A DNA stretch of 64,000 nt from Nafulsella turpanensis ZLM-10 (GCF_000346615.1 NZ_ANNU01000036.1:1-64000), one strand, 5' to 3'; shown: positions 26,043 to 34,296, counted from the first letter of the stretch. The notes: generated from the sequence alone by a model not told the origin. Numbers and translations are program-made.

Positions 26043-26681
26043 ATGGATATTTTACAGACTCTGGAATGGCGATATGCCACCAAAAAAATGAACGGCCGGA
26101 GTGTGCCGGAAGAAAAAATAGAACGCATCCTGGAAGCCATCAGGCTCGCCCCTTCTTCCATGGGTTTACAGCCTTATACGGTTCTTCTTATTGAAGACCA
26201 GGAGCTAAAAAAACAAATTCAGCCTATTGCATTTAACCAGTCGCAAATTGTCGATAGTTCTCATTTACTTGTTTTTGCCGCCTGGGATAATGTAAAGCCG
26301 GAGCAGATTGAGGAGTATATTAATCATACCGCTTCTGTGCGGAATGTGGGGGTGGAATCGTTGAACGATTTTAAGGCTTCCCTTCTGAATATGGCTAAAA
26401 ACCGTACACAAGAACAAAATTTCGAATGGGCTGCAAGGCAGGCTTATATTGCCTTTGGTACAGGTTTAATGGCTGCAGCGGCCGAAAAGGTAGATGCTAC
26501 CCCTATGGAAGGCTTTAATAATGCTGCTTTGGATGAACTACTGAAACTCAAAGAAAAAGGCCTTAAAAGTGTAACACTAATGCCTTTAGGCTATCGTGAT
26601 GCCGAAAACGACTGGCTGGCTAAGCTGCCAAAGGTGCGAAGAGAAAAAGAAAAATTTATTATTTCAGAAGAACTGGTGTAA
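26043..26681 (+). CDS. Nitroreductase-family FMN oxidoreductase
   Basis: A 212-residue nitroreductase-fold enzyme of the NfsB type. It begins with MDILQTLEWRYATKKM, where the Arg that binds FMN phosphate precedes the helix, followed by APSSMGLQPYTVLLIED. Near the C-terminus LMPLGYRDAENDW is typical of NAD(P)H:nitroreductase/quinone reductases. It is a cytosolic FMN dimer reducing quinones or nitro compounds. It is 85 nt after the ArsR gene and 21 nt before the FrnE-like gene, so it probably shares their control. Confidence 0.92.
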   Translation: MDILQTLEWRYATKKMNGRSVPEEKIERILEAIRLAPSSMGLQPYTVLLIEDQELKKQIQPIAFNQSQIVDSSHLLVFAAWDNVKPEQIEEYINHTASVRNVGVESLNDFKASLLNMAKNRTQEQNFEWAARQAYIAFGTGLMAAAAEKVDATPMEGFNNAALDELLKLKEKGLKSVTLMPLGYRDAENDWLAKLPKVRREKEKFIISEELV

Positions 26682-26702
26682 ACTAATTATCAAGAAAAAA
26701 AC

Positions 26703-27404
26703 ATGAACAAGCAAAAAATAAAAATAGATATCGTATCCGACATTAACTGCCCCTGGTGCTACCTGGGTGAAAAACGGCTCCAAAAAGCAATGGCAGAAGC
26801 CGGAGATAATTTCGATTTTGAAATAAACTTTAAACCCTTTGAACTTAGCCCAAATGCACCGGCCGAAGGTGAAAAGAAAGAGGATTATTTTATCCGGAAT
26901 TATGGAAAAGAAGCACTGCAAAGGCTGGATGCCGGAAACCGACAGCTTAAAGAAATGGGACAGGCCGAAGGCGCGATTTTTAATTTTGAGAAATCGCCCG
27001 TAATCCACAACACCTTTAACGGCCACCGCCTCATTTGGCTGGCTGAAAAATATGGTGTACAGGAAGCAGTGGCCAATGCCCTATTTGAAAGCAATTTTAC
27101 CGAAGGTAAAAATGTAAATGACCATGAGCAACTCAAACAAATTGGAATAGAGCATGGGATACCTGCCGAAAAGCTGGAAAATTTTTTCAGCACCACGGAA
27201 GGTGTGGAAGAAGTAAGGGCAATGGAAAGCTGGGCACAGCGGTCCGGCATAAACGGTGTTCCTGCCTTTATATTTAACGATAAATATATGGTTAGTGGAG
27301 CACAACCTGCCGAAACTCTTAAAAGTGTTTTCGGCCAGGTGGCTCCTGCACTGGAAGAAATTAAAACCGACGGTCCGAGTTGCGGCCCTGATGGTAACTG
27401 CTAA
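26703..27404 (+). CDS. frnE: FrnE-like DsbA-family oxidoreductase
   Basis: A 233-residue DsbA-superfamily protein of the FrnE branch, without a signal peptide and so cytosolic. The active site is CPWC (Cys16-Cys19) followed by YLGEKR. The cis-Pro loop is GVPAFIF. A short extra tail SCGPDGNC gives a second Cys pair, as seen in some FrnE relatives where it helps disulfide exchange. FrnE proteins act as thiol-disulfide isomerases in oxidative stress. It is the last gene of the ArsR-nitroreductase-FrnE set and is followed by a clear terminator. Confidence 0.9.
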   Translation: MNKQKIKIDIVSDINCPWCYLGEKRLQKAMAEAGDNFDFEINFKPFELSPNAPAEGEKKEDYFIRNYGKEALQRLDAGNRQLKEMGQAEGAIFNFEKSPVIHNTFNGHRLIWLAEKYGVQEAVANALFESNFTEGKNVNDHEQLKQIGIEHGIPAEKLENFFSTTEGVEEVRAMESWAQRSGINGVPAFIFNDKYMVSGAQPAETLKSVFGQVAPALEEIKTDGPSCGPDGNC

Positions 27405-27434
27405 AGATTTCATTGTAAAGGGAAGACCTAAAAA

Positions 27435-27472
27435 AGGACAGGTAGTAAATAAATTACTCCTGTCCTTTTTTT
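27435..27472 (+). terminator. Rho-independent terminator after frnE-like gene
   Basis: The stem AGGACAGG (27435-27442) pairs with CCTGTCCT (27459-27466) and is extended inward by AGTAA/TTACT with one bulged T. A run of seven T follows (27466-27472). It lies 30 nt after the frnE stop. Confidence 0.9.
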
Positions 27473-27494
27473 GTGTTTGCTGTTTTAACCCCTC

Positions 27495-27656
27495 AGAGCC
27501 TGTTTAAATTTATTGTTGATTTCGAAAGGCTTATATTTTGTGCGAAGGCAAATCTCTTTTTGAAGGTAATAGCAGCGCTATTGCCTGATAAAAAACGGAA
27601 GAATTCGTGCAAAATATTGGCTTGTAGTTCAAAATATAAATCTTCAGACAGGCTCT
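27495..27656. mobile_element. Palindromic MITE-like element
   Basis: A 162-bp non-coding element in which both ends read AGAGCCTGT inward, followed by related sequence (TTTAAA and CTGAAG variants, then TTTAT). The whole element is one long imperfect palindrome. Matching inner pairs include ATATTTTGtgCGAA with TTCGtgCAAAATAT, and AGGtAATAGC with GCTATTgCCT at the centre (around 27570). Terminal inverted repeats of this type are those of small non-autonomous elements moved by IS transposases. No target duplication is obvious. It lies between a terminator and the phnD-like gene; the remaining 236 nt (27657-27892) hold nothing else I can support. Confidence 0.6.
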
Positions 27657-27892
27657 AAAGCTGTCTGAGTATTTTTTTCCACTCCCGCTGGAACCAGCGT
27701 CCTTCCTTTACCATAAATATTCATTGGCCTGAAAATTCCCGGCGCTTAGGTGATCAATCAGTCTTACCCCATAAGAACTTTGGTTTATTAGACATATACC
27801 AATGCATGTAATGTGTAACGTATATTCGACGGTATTTTATTTCAACAAGCAGCTAACTTGCCTTAAGTTGTTAAAATTCAGAAGAACCTGAT

Positions 27893-28840
27893 ATGAAAAC
27901 AAGATTTAAATTAATCCTCTTCCTGCTGGCCCTTTTCACCGGAATTTCACAGCTGCCCGCAATGGAGTCTGCTTCAACAAAACTTCCCGCCAAACTAAAG
28001 AAGTTAGTCCTGACTATTACAGATAATGGCTCTGGTAAAAGATTAGAAGCCATTAAGCCCATTGCAGCGTACCTCAGCAAAGAGCTGAAGCTGGAAGTAG
28101 TGACCGTTTCGGCTAAAAAGTCTACCACATTACTTGAACAGATGAAAGCAGGACAGGCAGACGTCGGTTTTATTAACTCTTTCGGATATGTTCTGGGTGT
28201 TTCTGATTCCTTACCTATTACGCCACTTGTTATAACAGGCGGAAAGGATGGAGTCCCTAGCACCTACAACAGCTGTATTATTTCAGCAGCGGATAAAGGC
28301 ATAAAAAATATGGACGAGCTACTGGCAAATGCCCAATACCGGAGCTTTATGTTTGTTAACCCCACCTCCACTTCGGGCCACCTGGTGCCGCGACTGTTTT
28401 TAATTAAACAAGGTATTGCCCAGGCAGAAACAGCTTTTAAAGACTTAAGCTTTAGTGGCGACCACTACACCAGCCTGCAAAAAGTTTTGGCCGGAGAAGT
28501 AGATGCCGGAGCCATGGCCTACAATATTCTACAGGCAAAAATTGAAGCCGGCGAAGTAAATAAAAACGACCTCAACATCCTGTGGGTATCTGAACCAATT
28601 ACCCAAACTCCCGTCATCATGAACAGCGGGCTTGATAAGCAACTCCAGAAAAAAATCAGGAAAGCCTTTCTTCAGCTACACGAAAAAGATCCTGCCTTAT
28701 GGCAACATGTTCAGGAGAATTTTTCCGCACATGACGCCACTAATTTTGTTACGGCTAAAGATGAACATTATAACTCCATTCGCAATATTTCCGGCAGCAT
28801 AGAAGACCTGTTATTTATACTCAACTATTACCTGGATTAA
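27893..28840 (+). CDS. PhnD-like periplasmic substrate-binding protein
   Basis: A 315-residue protein with a Sec signal peptide (to about residue 24). A phosphate/phosphite/phosphonate-binding (PhnD/SsuA-like) domain follows. Typical features are the KPIAAYLSKELKLEV start, ADVGFINSFGYVLG, and the later FVNPTSTSGHLVPRLFL with the oxyanion-binding Ser/Thr. Members bind phosphonates or related oxyanions for ABC uptake. No ATPase or permease gene is near, so it is an orphan. It may serve a distant transporter or a sensor kinase, as some PhnD-like proteins do. Confidence 0.85.
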   Translation: MKTRFKLILFLLALFTGISQLPAMESASTKLPAKLKKLVLTITDNGSGKRLEAIKPIAAYLSKELKLEVVTVSAKKSTTLLEQMKAGQADVGFINSFGYVLGVSDSLPITPLVITGGKDGVPSTYNSCIISAADKGIKNMDELLANAQYRSFMFVNPTSTSGHLVPRLFLIKQGIAQAETAFKDLSFSGDHYTSLQKVLAGEVDAGAMAYNILQAKIEAGEVNKNDLNILWVSEPITQTPVIMNSGLDKQLQKKIRKAFLQLHEKDPALWQHVQENFSAHDATNFVTAKDEHYNSIRNISGSIEDLLFILNYYLD

Positions 28841-28865
28841 ACAACGTTCCCGCAGAAGCCTTTCT

Positions 28866-28890
28866 GCCCTGCCTTTTCATAAGGCAGGGC
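28866..28890. terminator. Hairpin terminator after phnD-like gene
   Basis: A perfect 10-bp stem (GCCCTGCCTT / AAGGCAGGGC) with a 5-nt loop lies 26 nt after the stop codon, followed by TTTCTGG. The T-run is short, so termination strength is uncertain. Confidence 0.65.
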
Positions 28891-29007
28891 TTTCTGGATT
28901 TCAGGACATGAAGAAGAAGGAGAAGCTAAAAATATTTCAGCAGAAAACCCTTGCCTTAAGCTTAAATTAGAATTCTTTTACAATTTTATTTTCTACCGCC
29001 CCTTTTT

Positions 29008-29097
29008 ATGAAACTTTTAGACCGTATATTTGGTCTTAGTAAAGAAGGCAGTAAGCAGGTGGGATTTCCAGCTGTTAAAAGAAAAGCTGCCCTATAA
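29008..29097 (+). CDS. 29-residue leader ORF upstream of cold-shock gene
   Basis: An ATG at 29008 opens a 29-codon frame (MKLLDRIFGLSKEGSKQV...) ending 16 nt before the cold-shock start. It is basic and may form an amphipathic N-terminal helix. I recognise no family. It could be a small protein or leader peptide, or simply part of the long untranslated leader that cold-shock genes usually have. Confidence 0.28.
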   Translation: MKLLDRIFGLSKEGSKQVGFPAVKRKAAL

Positions 29098-29113
29098 TAA
29101 TTAACAATACAAT

Positions 29114-29308
29114 ATGAATACTGGAACAGTAAAATTCTTCAATGAATCAAAAGGATTCGGATTTATTAAAGATGACAATTCAAACAAAGAGTACTTTGTA
29201 CACGTATCCGGCCTAGTGCATGAGATTGAAGAAGGTGATGAAGTAACTTACGACCTTGAAGAAGGCAGAAAAGGACTTAACGCGGTAAACGTACAGCGTA
29301 ACGCCTAA
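29114..29308 (+). CDS. Cold-shock domain protein (CspA family)
   Basis: A 64-residue single cold-shock domain protein, close to the family length. The RNA-binding motifs are KGFGFI (RNP1, about 13-18) and YFVHVS (RNP2, about 27-32). It starts MNTGTVKFFN as usual. It binds single-stranded RNA and DNA and melts mRNA structure in the cytoplasm. The ending is QRNA. A strong terminator follows after 19 nt, so the transcript is short and likely monocistronic. Confidence 0.96.
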   Translation: MNTGTVKFFNESKGFGFIKDDNSNKEYFVHVSGLVHEIEEGDEVTYDLEEGRKGLNAVNVQRNA

Positions 29309-29327
29309 TAAAAATTGAATCCCTCTA

Positions 29328-29359
29328 AGCCCCGCACCACCGTGTGGGGCTTTTTTTTT
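29328..29359 (+). terminator. Rho-independent terminator after cold-shock gene
   Basis: The stem AGCCCCGCAC (29328-29337) pairs with GTGTGGGGCT (29342-29351), with one G-T pair and a 4-nt loop. A run of T follows (29351-29359). Confidence 0.93.
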
Positions 29360-29384
29360 AGGCCCATTTATTTACTCCACAAAG

Positions 29385-29696
29385 TTATTGCTCCCAGACT
29401 ATTCTAAATTCCGTCCATCCATCGGGGCGGGTTTGGAGAGAGAAGCGGAAGCCGTGGTTTCGCAAAATTTCCCGCACCAGCATTAGCCCAATACCCTGCC
29501 CCTGTGGCTTGGTACGATAGAAAGACAAAAACAGCTTTCCCTGTACCTCTGCACGAATTCCCTTGCCGTTATTTAGAATCTGTAGTTCCCCAGACTGGAT
29601 CTTAACTTCCACCTTCCCCTGAGGTCGGGCAGCGGCTTCAAGAGCATTCTTTATCACATTAACCGGCACCTGTTCTGTTGGTCCACTCTTCAGCAA
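29385..29696 (-). pseudogene. Histidine-kinase ATPase-domain remnant
   Basis: A 103-codon frame encodes only the C-terminal part of a HATPase_c domain: the N-box (VNVIKNALEAA), a G1-like box reading NNGKGI in place of DNGKGI, and the G2 box GQGIGL followed by LVREILRNHGF. The phosphoacceptor, sensor and membrane parts are missing. The frame opens with TTG directly after an in-frame TGA, so no full-length product is possible. The loss of the G1 Asp supports decay. It faces a second decayed gene (29864-30709), which marks this patch as a degenerating region. Confidence 0.7.
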
Positions 29697-29804
29697 TCAT
29701 CCATATCTGTAAAGCCTCCATAAATGGACAGGGTGCCCAATTTTGCACTAAAATTGAAGCCTTTTTTACAATATTTAATGGTGCCTTTAAGAAGACTTCC
29801 TAAG

Positions 29805-29835
29805 TTTGATGTACTAAACTATTCCCTTATCTTCC
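29805..29835 (+). promoter_or_regulatory. Residual Bacteroidota promoter of the TonB-domain pseudogene
   Basis: TTTG (29805-29808), a 19-nt spacer and TATCTTCC (29828-29835) match the TTTG/TAnnTTTG layout, with two mismatches in the -7 box. It lies about 30 nt upstream of the decayed reading frame. Confidence 0.4.
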
Positions 29836-29863
29836 TAACCCCTTGCTGTTATAGCTCTCATAT

Positions 29864-30709
29864 ATAAGAAAAGACAATTCTGCTGTTCCTCTTCCTCCTG
29901 ATTGCCTTTAATTCTTATGCCCAGCAAATTCGTTTTTTCGAATCAGGTTTCCATACACCTACCAATGATACTACAGCGAATGTCCGCTTCTATTATCTTC
30001 AGGCAAAGCCTGAAACAATAAAAGATTACAGGAACGATATGCTGCAAATGGTTGCCAGTCTGTATGGAGTGGAAAGCCCTGCCGAAGCGGATGCCATTGT
30101 GAAATACTATCAAGGGAACAGGTTTATGTATGGCCGAAATCTTTTATTCCATAGCAAAAAGGTTCAGCTGCTCCAGTTCAGGAGAATTGGCACTCCCCTG
30201 TTTAAGATAACAGGCGAAAACAATAAGGTAATTTACGAACAGCTTGGCGATACCGAAGGGAAAGAAGTATTAGTTGATGGCATTAGTTGATGGCAGCGGT
30301 CTGGAAACTTATATCGATGAACGAAATGGCGAGCAGATAAGGGAAGTTTACCTTGAGGGGGAGTTGGTAGAAAGGTAGGGCATACGGCCCGTGGAACAGG
30401 GTACTATTTATTACCATTACGATAAAGCTCCACAGCCTTGGAGAGGAATGAAAGCCTTTTACGGAAGCCTCTCCGGGCATCTGGAGTACCCAGACAGGGC
30501 ACGAAGAGCACAAAAAGTGGTACCCTGATCCAATTTATTATAGATGAAAAGGGTGAACTATCTGATTTTACTCCTCTCACAAAAGAAGGATTCAAACTGG
30601 AAAGCGGGGTGATTGGAGTACTAATAAAACTGCGGCGCTGGAAGCCGGCCATTTTCCGGGGAAGGCTGTAAAAATAAAAGTTATTCTGCCCGTAAGCTTT
30701 CGGCGTTAA
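29864..30709 (+). pseudogene. Decayed TonB C-terminal-domain lipoprotein/secreted protein gene
   Basis: Conceptual joining of frames gives a secreted protein: a signal-like start (KTILLFLFLLIAFNSYAQ), a body with text resembling YwqK-type antitoxin repeats, then a TonB C-terminal domain (SGTLIQFIIDEKGELSD, later RRWKPA, then GKAVKIKVILPVSF). Lesions seen are no start codon (a TAA directly precedes the frame at about 29861), a 13-bp tandem duplication at 30270-30295, an in-frame TAG at about 30376, and two further frameshifts near 30520 and 30655. Surviving open pieces are 30039-30290 and 30438-30671. The gene is inactive. The relatives are periplasmic proteins of unknown role. Confidence 0.75.
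30270..30295 (+). repeat. 13-bp tandem duplication causing a frameshift
   Basis: TTAGTTGATGGCA occurs twice head to tail (30270-30282 and 30283-30295). Removing one copy rejoins the frame as ...EVLVDGSGLETYIDE..., so the duplication is the likely cause of the frameshift in the TonB-domain gene. Confidence 0.9.
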
Positions 30710-30851
30710 AAGTTGAGTTCTTTAGTTTTCTACCTCATATAACAGGAAGCCTTCAGCTTCAGAAAAGGCCTTCCCCTTCTTTTTGATATATCCGGAATTC
30801 AGCTTTTTCATGCTATATTTAGGCCCTGATTACCATTAAAACTTTTTCAAC

Positions 30852-31808
30852 ATGCTTCTTGACCTGGTTTATCTGATTGGAGGAATTGCTCTTGTTATTT
30901 TTAGCGCCAACTGGTTAGTTGATGGTGCCTCTTCTCTTGCAAAAAAATATGGGATCCCGGATTTGGTTATCGGGCTTACCATTGTGGCTTTCGGCACCTC
31001 GGCTCCGGAGTTAACAGTTAACCTTTTTTCTGCTTTGCAGGGCTCCACTGCCATCGCTATAGGCAATGTACTGGGAAGTAACATTGCCAACATCTTTCTA
31101 ATTGTTGGCCTTTCAGCACTTATTTCCCCCCTCCTAATTCAGAAAAACACTACCTGGAAGGAAATTCCCCTCAGCCTGCTGGCTGCAATTGTTTTGGGTT
31201 TTTTAGCCAACGATCAGTTAATTGATAACAACCCAATTGGCAACTTCATTTCCCGGATCGATGGCCTGGTACTTCTGTCTTTTTTTATCATTTTTATGGT
31301 TTACACTATCGAGATATCGAAAAACCAAAGTGAAACTGATGAGCAGGTGGTATTGATGCCCATTTGGAAGTCCATTCTGCTGATGGTGGCTGGCCTGCTG
31401 GGGCTGTTCTTTGGCGGAAAGTTTTTGGTAGAAGGAGCTGTTTCCCTTGCCGGCCAACTCGGCATGAGTGAGAAATTGATTGGATTAACGATTGTGGCCG
31501 TTGGCACCTCCACACCTGAGCTTGCTACCTCGCTGGTAGCAGCCTATAAAAAGAAGGCCGATATTGCCATCGGAAATATCGTAGGTTCCAACATCTTCAA
31601 CATCTTTTTTATTTTAGGCATTACGGCGCTAATCCAGCCCCTGCCTTTTGAACCATCCATGAACTTCGATATTGCCATTACCATACTGGCCAGCTTTTTG
31701 CTGTTTATGACGACCATTGTACTGGGTAAACGAAAGGTAGTGAAAGCCGAAGGAGTTGTTTTTCTGCTGATTTACATAGCTTTTATTGTATATTCCGTCT
31801 ATCGCTGA
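30852..31808 (+). CDS. Calcium/sodium antiporter (CaCA family, YrbG-like)
   Basis: A 318-residue cation/Ca2+ exchanger with about ten helices in two inverted halves. Each half carries the alpha-repeat: GTSAPEL with GNVLGSNIAN in the first, and GTSTPEL with GNIVGSNIFN in the second. These acidic and polar residues form the ion path. It exchanges Na+ for Ca2+ (or K+) across the inner membrane. It appears to stand alone; the decayed patch lies upstream and the HD-protein gene follows after 129 nt. Confidence 0.95.
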   Translation: MLLDLVYLIGGIALVIFSANWLVDGASSLAKKYGIPDLVIGLTIVAFGTSAPELTVNLFSALQGSTAIAIGNVLGSNIANIFLIVGLSALISPLLIQKNTTWKEIPLSLLAAIVLGFLANDQLIDNNPIGNFISRIDGLVLLSFFIIFMVYTIEISKNQSETDEQVVLMPIWKSILLMVAGLLGLFFGGKFLVEGAVSLAGQLGMSEKLIGLTIVAVGTSTPELATSLVAAYKKKADIAIGNIVGSNIFNIFFILGITALIQPLPFEPSMNFDIAITILASFLLFMTTIVLGKRKVVKAEGVVFLLIYIAFIVYSVYR

Positions 31809-31937
31809 TATTGCGGCACATCACCCAAACCTTTCCGAAAGAGAGAAGAATTGAACGGGCATTTGGATGTAATAAGCAGCAGGAGCATACAAAAGGGGGC
31901 TTTTACTGTTATATAAGATAAGCTAAAAGATTAAAAT

Positions 31938-32474
31938 ATGATCAAGGAAGCCTTAACATTTGCCCGCCAGGCACATGAAGGGCAGCATCGAAAATATACC
32001 GGCGAACCTTATATTGAACATCCTATCCGCCTGGTCGAGACCCTTAAAACCATTCCCCATACAGAGGCTATGTTATGTGCTGCTTACCTGCACGATGTGG
32101 TGGAAGATACTCCTGTTACCCACGCGCAAATCGAAGAAAAGTTCGGGAAAGAAATTGCCAGGCTCGTGCATGAATTAACCGATGAGTACATCAAGGAAAA
32201 GTACCCGAACCTCAACCGCCGCGAACGTAAAAAGAAGGAAGCGGCACGGCAGGCAAACATGAGTACAGAAGCCAAAACCATTAAGCTGGCCGATGTAATT
32301 GATAACACCCGGGATATCCTCAAAAACGATAAAGATTTTGCCCGCCGCTATATTCCCGAAATGGAAGCTCTGGTGGAAGCCCTGCAGGGCGGAAACTTTA
32401 AACTCTTTATGCGGGCCTGCTATGAGGTACAAAAGGCAAAGCTGGAGCTGCAGGAGTCAAGACTGAAAAAGTAG
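31938..32474 (+). CDS. HD-domain (p)ppGpp hydrolase-like protein (MESH1/SAH type)
   Basis: A 178-residue single-domain HD phosphohydrolase related to the N-terminal hydrolase of RelA/SpoT. Metal-ligand motifs are IEHP (His28), LHDVVEDT (His52, Asp53, Glu56, Asp57) and KLADVIDN (Asp in the third motif). No synthetase, TGS or ACT domain is present, so it is a small alarmone hydrolase candidate removing the 3'-pyrophosphate of (p)ppGpp in the cytosol. A nucleotide-pyrophosphohydrolase with another substrate is the alternative. It is followed by glutaminase after 3 nt, so the two are co-transcribed. Confidence 0.82.
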   Translation: MIKEALTFARQAHEGQHRKYTGEPYIEHPIRLVETLKTIPHTEAMLCAAYLHDVVEDTPVTHAQIEEKFGKEIARLVHELTDEYIKEKYPNLNRRERKKKEAARQANMSTEAKTIKLADVIDNTRDILKNDKDFARRYIPEMEALVEALQGGNFKLFMRACYEVQKAKLELQESRLKK

Positions 32475-32477
32475 ATT

Positions 32478-33392
32478 ATGGATTACCAGTCACTTATAGA
32501 AGAAGTACACCATGAAGTGGAAGTCATGGGCCTGCGAGGCCAGCTGGCTAACTATATTCCGGAGCTAAGTCTCGTAGACCCCAACCAGTTTGGCATATGC
32601 CTGGTCGATTGTAAAGGCAATATTTACGGCACCGGCGATTACCAGAAGAGTTTTTCTATCCAGAGTATTTCTAAAGTATTTACGCTCACCATGGCTTTTT
32701 CCGTTATGAAGGATATCTTCAGGAAAAGAGTGAATGTTGAGCCATCCGGCAATCCCTTTAATTCTCTGGTGCAGCTGGAACAGGAAGATGGTATCCCAAG
32801 AAATCCCTTTATCAATGCAGGTGCATTAGTAATTACAGATGCCATTATTTCGCAGTATCCGGATCCGGAGAAGGCCATCCACAATTTTATCAGGAGCATT
32901 GCCTGCGAAGTTCAGATACCTGTTAACCCGCTGGTTCACCAGTCGGAGCTGGCTCATTCTTCGCGCAACAGAGCCCTTGCCAACTTCATGAAGTCGTTCG
33001 GAAATATCGACAACAGCATTGACAGGATCATAGAGGTATACACCTACCATTGTTCCCTTGAAATGAGCTGCGAACAGCTGGCAAAAGCCTTCCTTATCTA
33101 TGCCAATGATGGCCATTCCGTTTTTTGTGAAGATCATATTTTAGATGGCAGTAGTATTAAAAGGATCAATGCGCTTATGCTTACCTGCGGCTTTTACGAT
33201 GAAGCCGGTGATTTTGCCTACAAAGTAGGACTACCCGGTAAAAGTGGCGTAGGTGGCGGTGTGGGAGCAGTGCTTCCCGGCCGCTTCAGCATTGCCGTTT
33301 GGAGCCCGGAGCTCAACACTAAGGGAAACAGCGTGAAAGGCATAAAGGCCCTTGAAATTTTGACAGATAAGCTGGGGGTTTCCTTATTCTGA
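32478..33392 (+). CDS. glsA: Glutaminase A
   Basis: A 304-residue serine-type glutaminase of the beta-lactamase fold, about the usual size (300-310). The catalytic SxxK is Ser63-Lys66 in IQSISKVFT. Downstream family motifs NPFINAGA and a Gly-rich GKSGVGGGVGA loop are present. It hydrolyses L-glutamine to glutamate and ammonia in the cytoplasm. It lies 3 nt after the HD-domain gene; a metabolic link to alarmone control is only suggested by the operon. Confidence 0.96.
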   Translation: MDYQSLIEEVHHEVEVMGLRGQLANYIPELSLVDPNQFGICLVDCKGNIYGTGDYQKSFSIQSISKVFTLTMAFSVMKDIFRKRVNVEPSGNPFNSLVQLEQEDGIPRNPFINAGALVITDAIISQYPDPEKAIHNFIRSIACEVQIPVNPLVHQSELAHSSRNRALANFMKSFGNIDNSIDRIIEVYTYHCSLEMSCEQLAKAFLIYANDGHSVFCEDHILDGSSIKRINALMLTCGFYDEAGDFAYKVGLPGKSGVGGGVGAVLPGRFSIAVWSPELNTKGNSVKGIKALEILTDKLGVSLF

Positions 33393-33498
33393 TTGGTGAA
33401 CAACCTGACAAAGGTATAAGGACAGGCACATTCCTGTCGATGCCATTCTTTCACATCAGAGGACTCCGCAAATATAATTATGCCTATTTTTGCAGGCG

Positions 33499-34296
33499 AT
33501 GAGAAAAAAGCCTTACCATTATTACCTGATTCACCTGCAGTTTTTAGGATTTCGCTACCATGGCTGGATGAAGCAACCTGAGGTTAAGACTGTCCAGGGA
33601 ATGGTGGATCGCACCCTCGCCTTTATCTTCGGACATGAGGATTTTAAGACCCTTGGCGCCAGCCGTACCGATGCAGGCGTTTCGGCCAATGAGGCCGCCC
33701 TGGAGCTCTTCGTGCGGGAACCCCTGGAGCCTGAGGAGCTGTTAGCACAGCTTAACCTGAATCTCCCAAATGATATCCGAGCCATGGGTATTGAAGCGGT
33801 AGACAGGCATTTCAATATCATTCAACACCCGAAGGTAAAGGAGTATACCTATCTCTTCAGTTATGGAGAAAAGAACCACCCATTCTGTGCCCCTTTTATG
33901 GTATACATGCGCGAACCGCTGGACATTCCGCTGATGAAGAAAGGAGCAAAGCTTTTTGAGGGCACCCACAATTTTAAGCGCTATTGCATAAAACCAGGGG
34001 AAAACACTGTTTTTGAGCGGGAGATTCTTCATAGCGTAATTCGTGAAAATGACCTCCACACCGCCAGCTTCTTTCCCAAAGAAAGCTTTGTTTACTATGT
34101 CCACGGAAAGGGGTTTCTGCGCCACCAGGTTCGCCTGATGATGGGCGCTCTTTTTGCACTGGGAAAAGGAAACCTCAGCTTAGCCGAGATAGAGGGATCG
34201 CTCAAAGGTAAGGAAGACGGCCCGATTGCCTTTATGGCTCCCCAAACCGGGCTGACGTTAAATAAAATGAGTTTTGAAGATGGTGCAGAATCATGA
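33499..34296 (+). CDS. truA: tRNA pseudouridine synthase A-like enzyme
   Basis: A TruA-family pseudouridine synthase of 265 residues. The catalytic Asp58 lies in GASRTDAGVSA, and the later RHQVRLMMGAL segment is also typical. It modifies uridines 38-40 of the tRNA anticodon stem, in the cytosol. The frame opens at TTG 33490, but the ATG at 33499 gives the usual beginning (a basic run, then HLQFLGFRYHGW), so I prefer it. The Met-bearing HGWMKQP is an unusual variant of the common HGWQ-type segment. A 345-nt gap follows. Confidence 0.93.
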   Translation: MRKKPYHYYLIHLQFLGFRYHGWMKQPEVKTVQGMVDRTLAFIFGHEDFKTLGASRTDAGVSANEAALELFVREPLEPEELLAQLNLNLPNDIRAMGIEAVDRHFNIIQHPKVKEYTYLFSYGEKNHPFCAPFMVYMREPLDIPLMKKGAKLFEGTHNFKRYCIKPGENTVFEREILHSVIRENDLHTASFFPKESFVYYVHGKGFLRHQVRLMMGALFALGKGNLSLAEIEGSLKGKEDGPIAFMAPQTGLTLNKMSFEDGAES

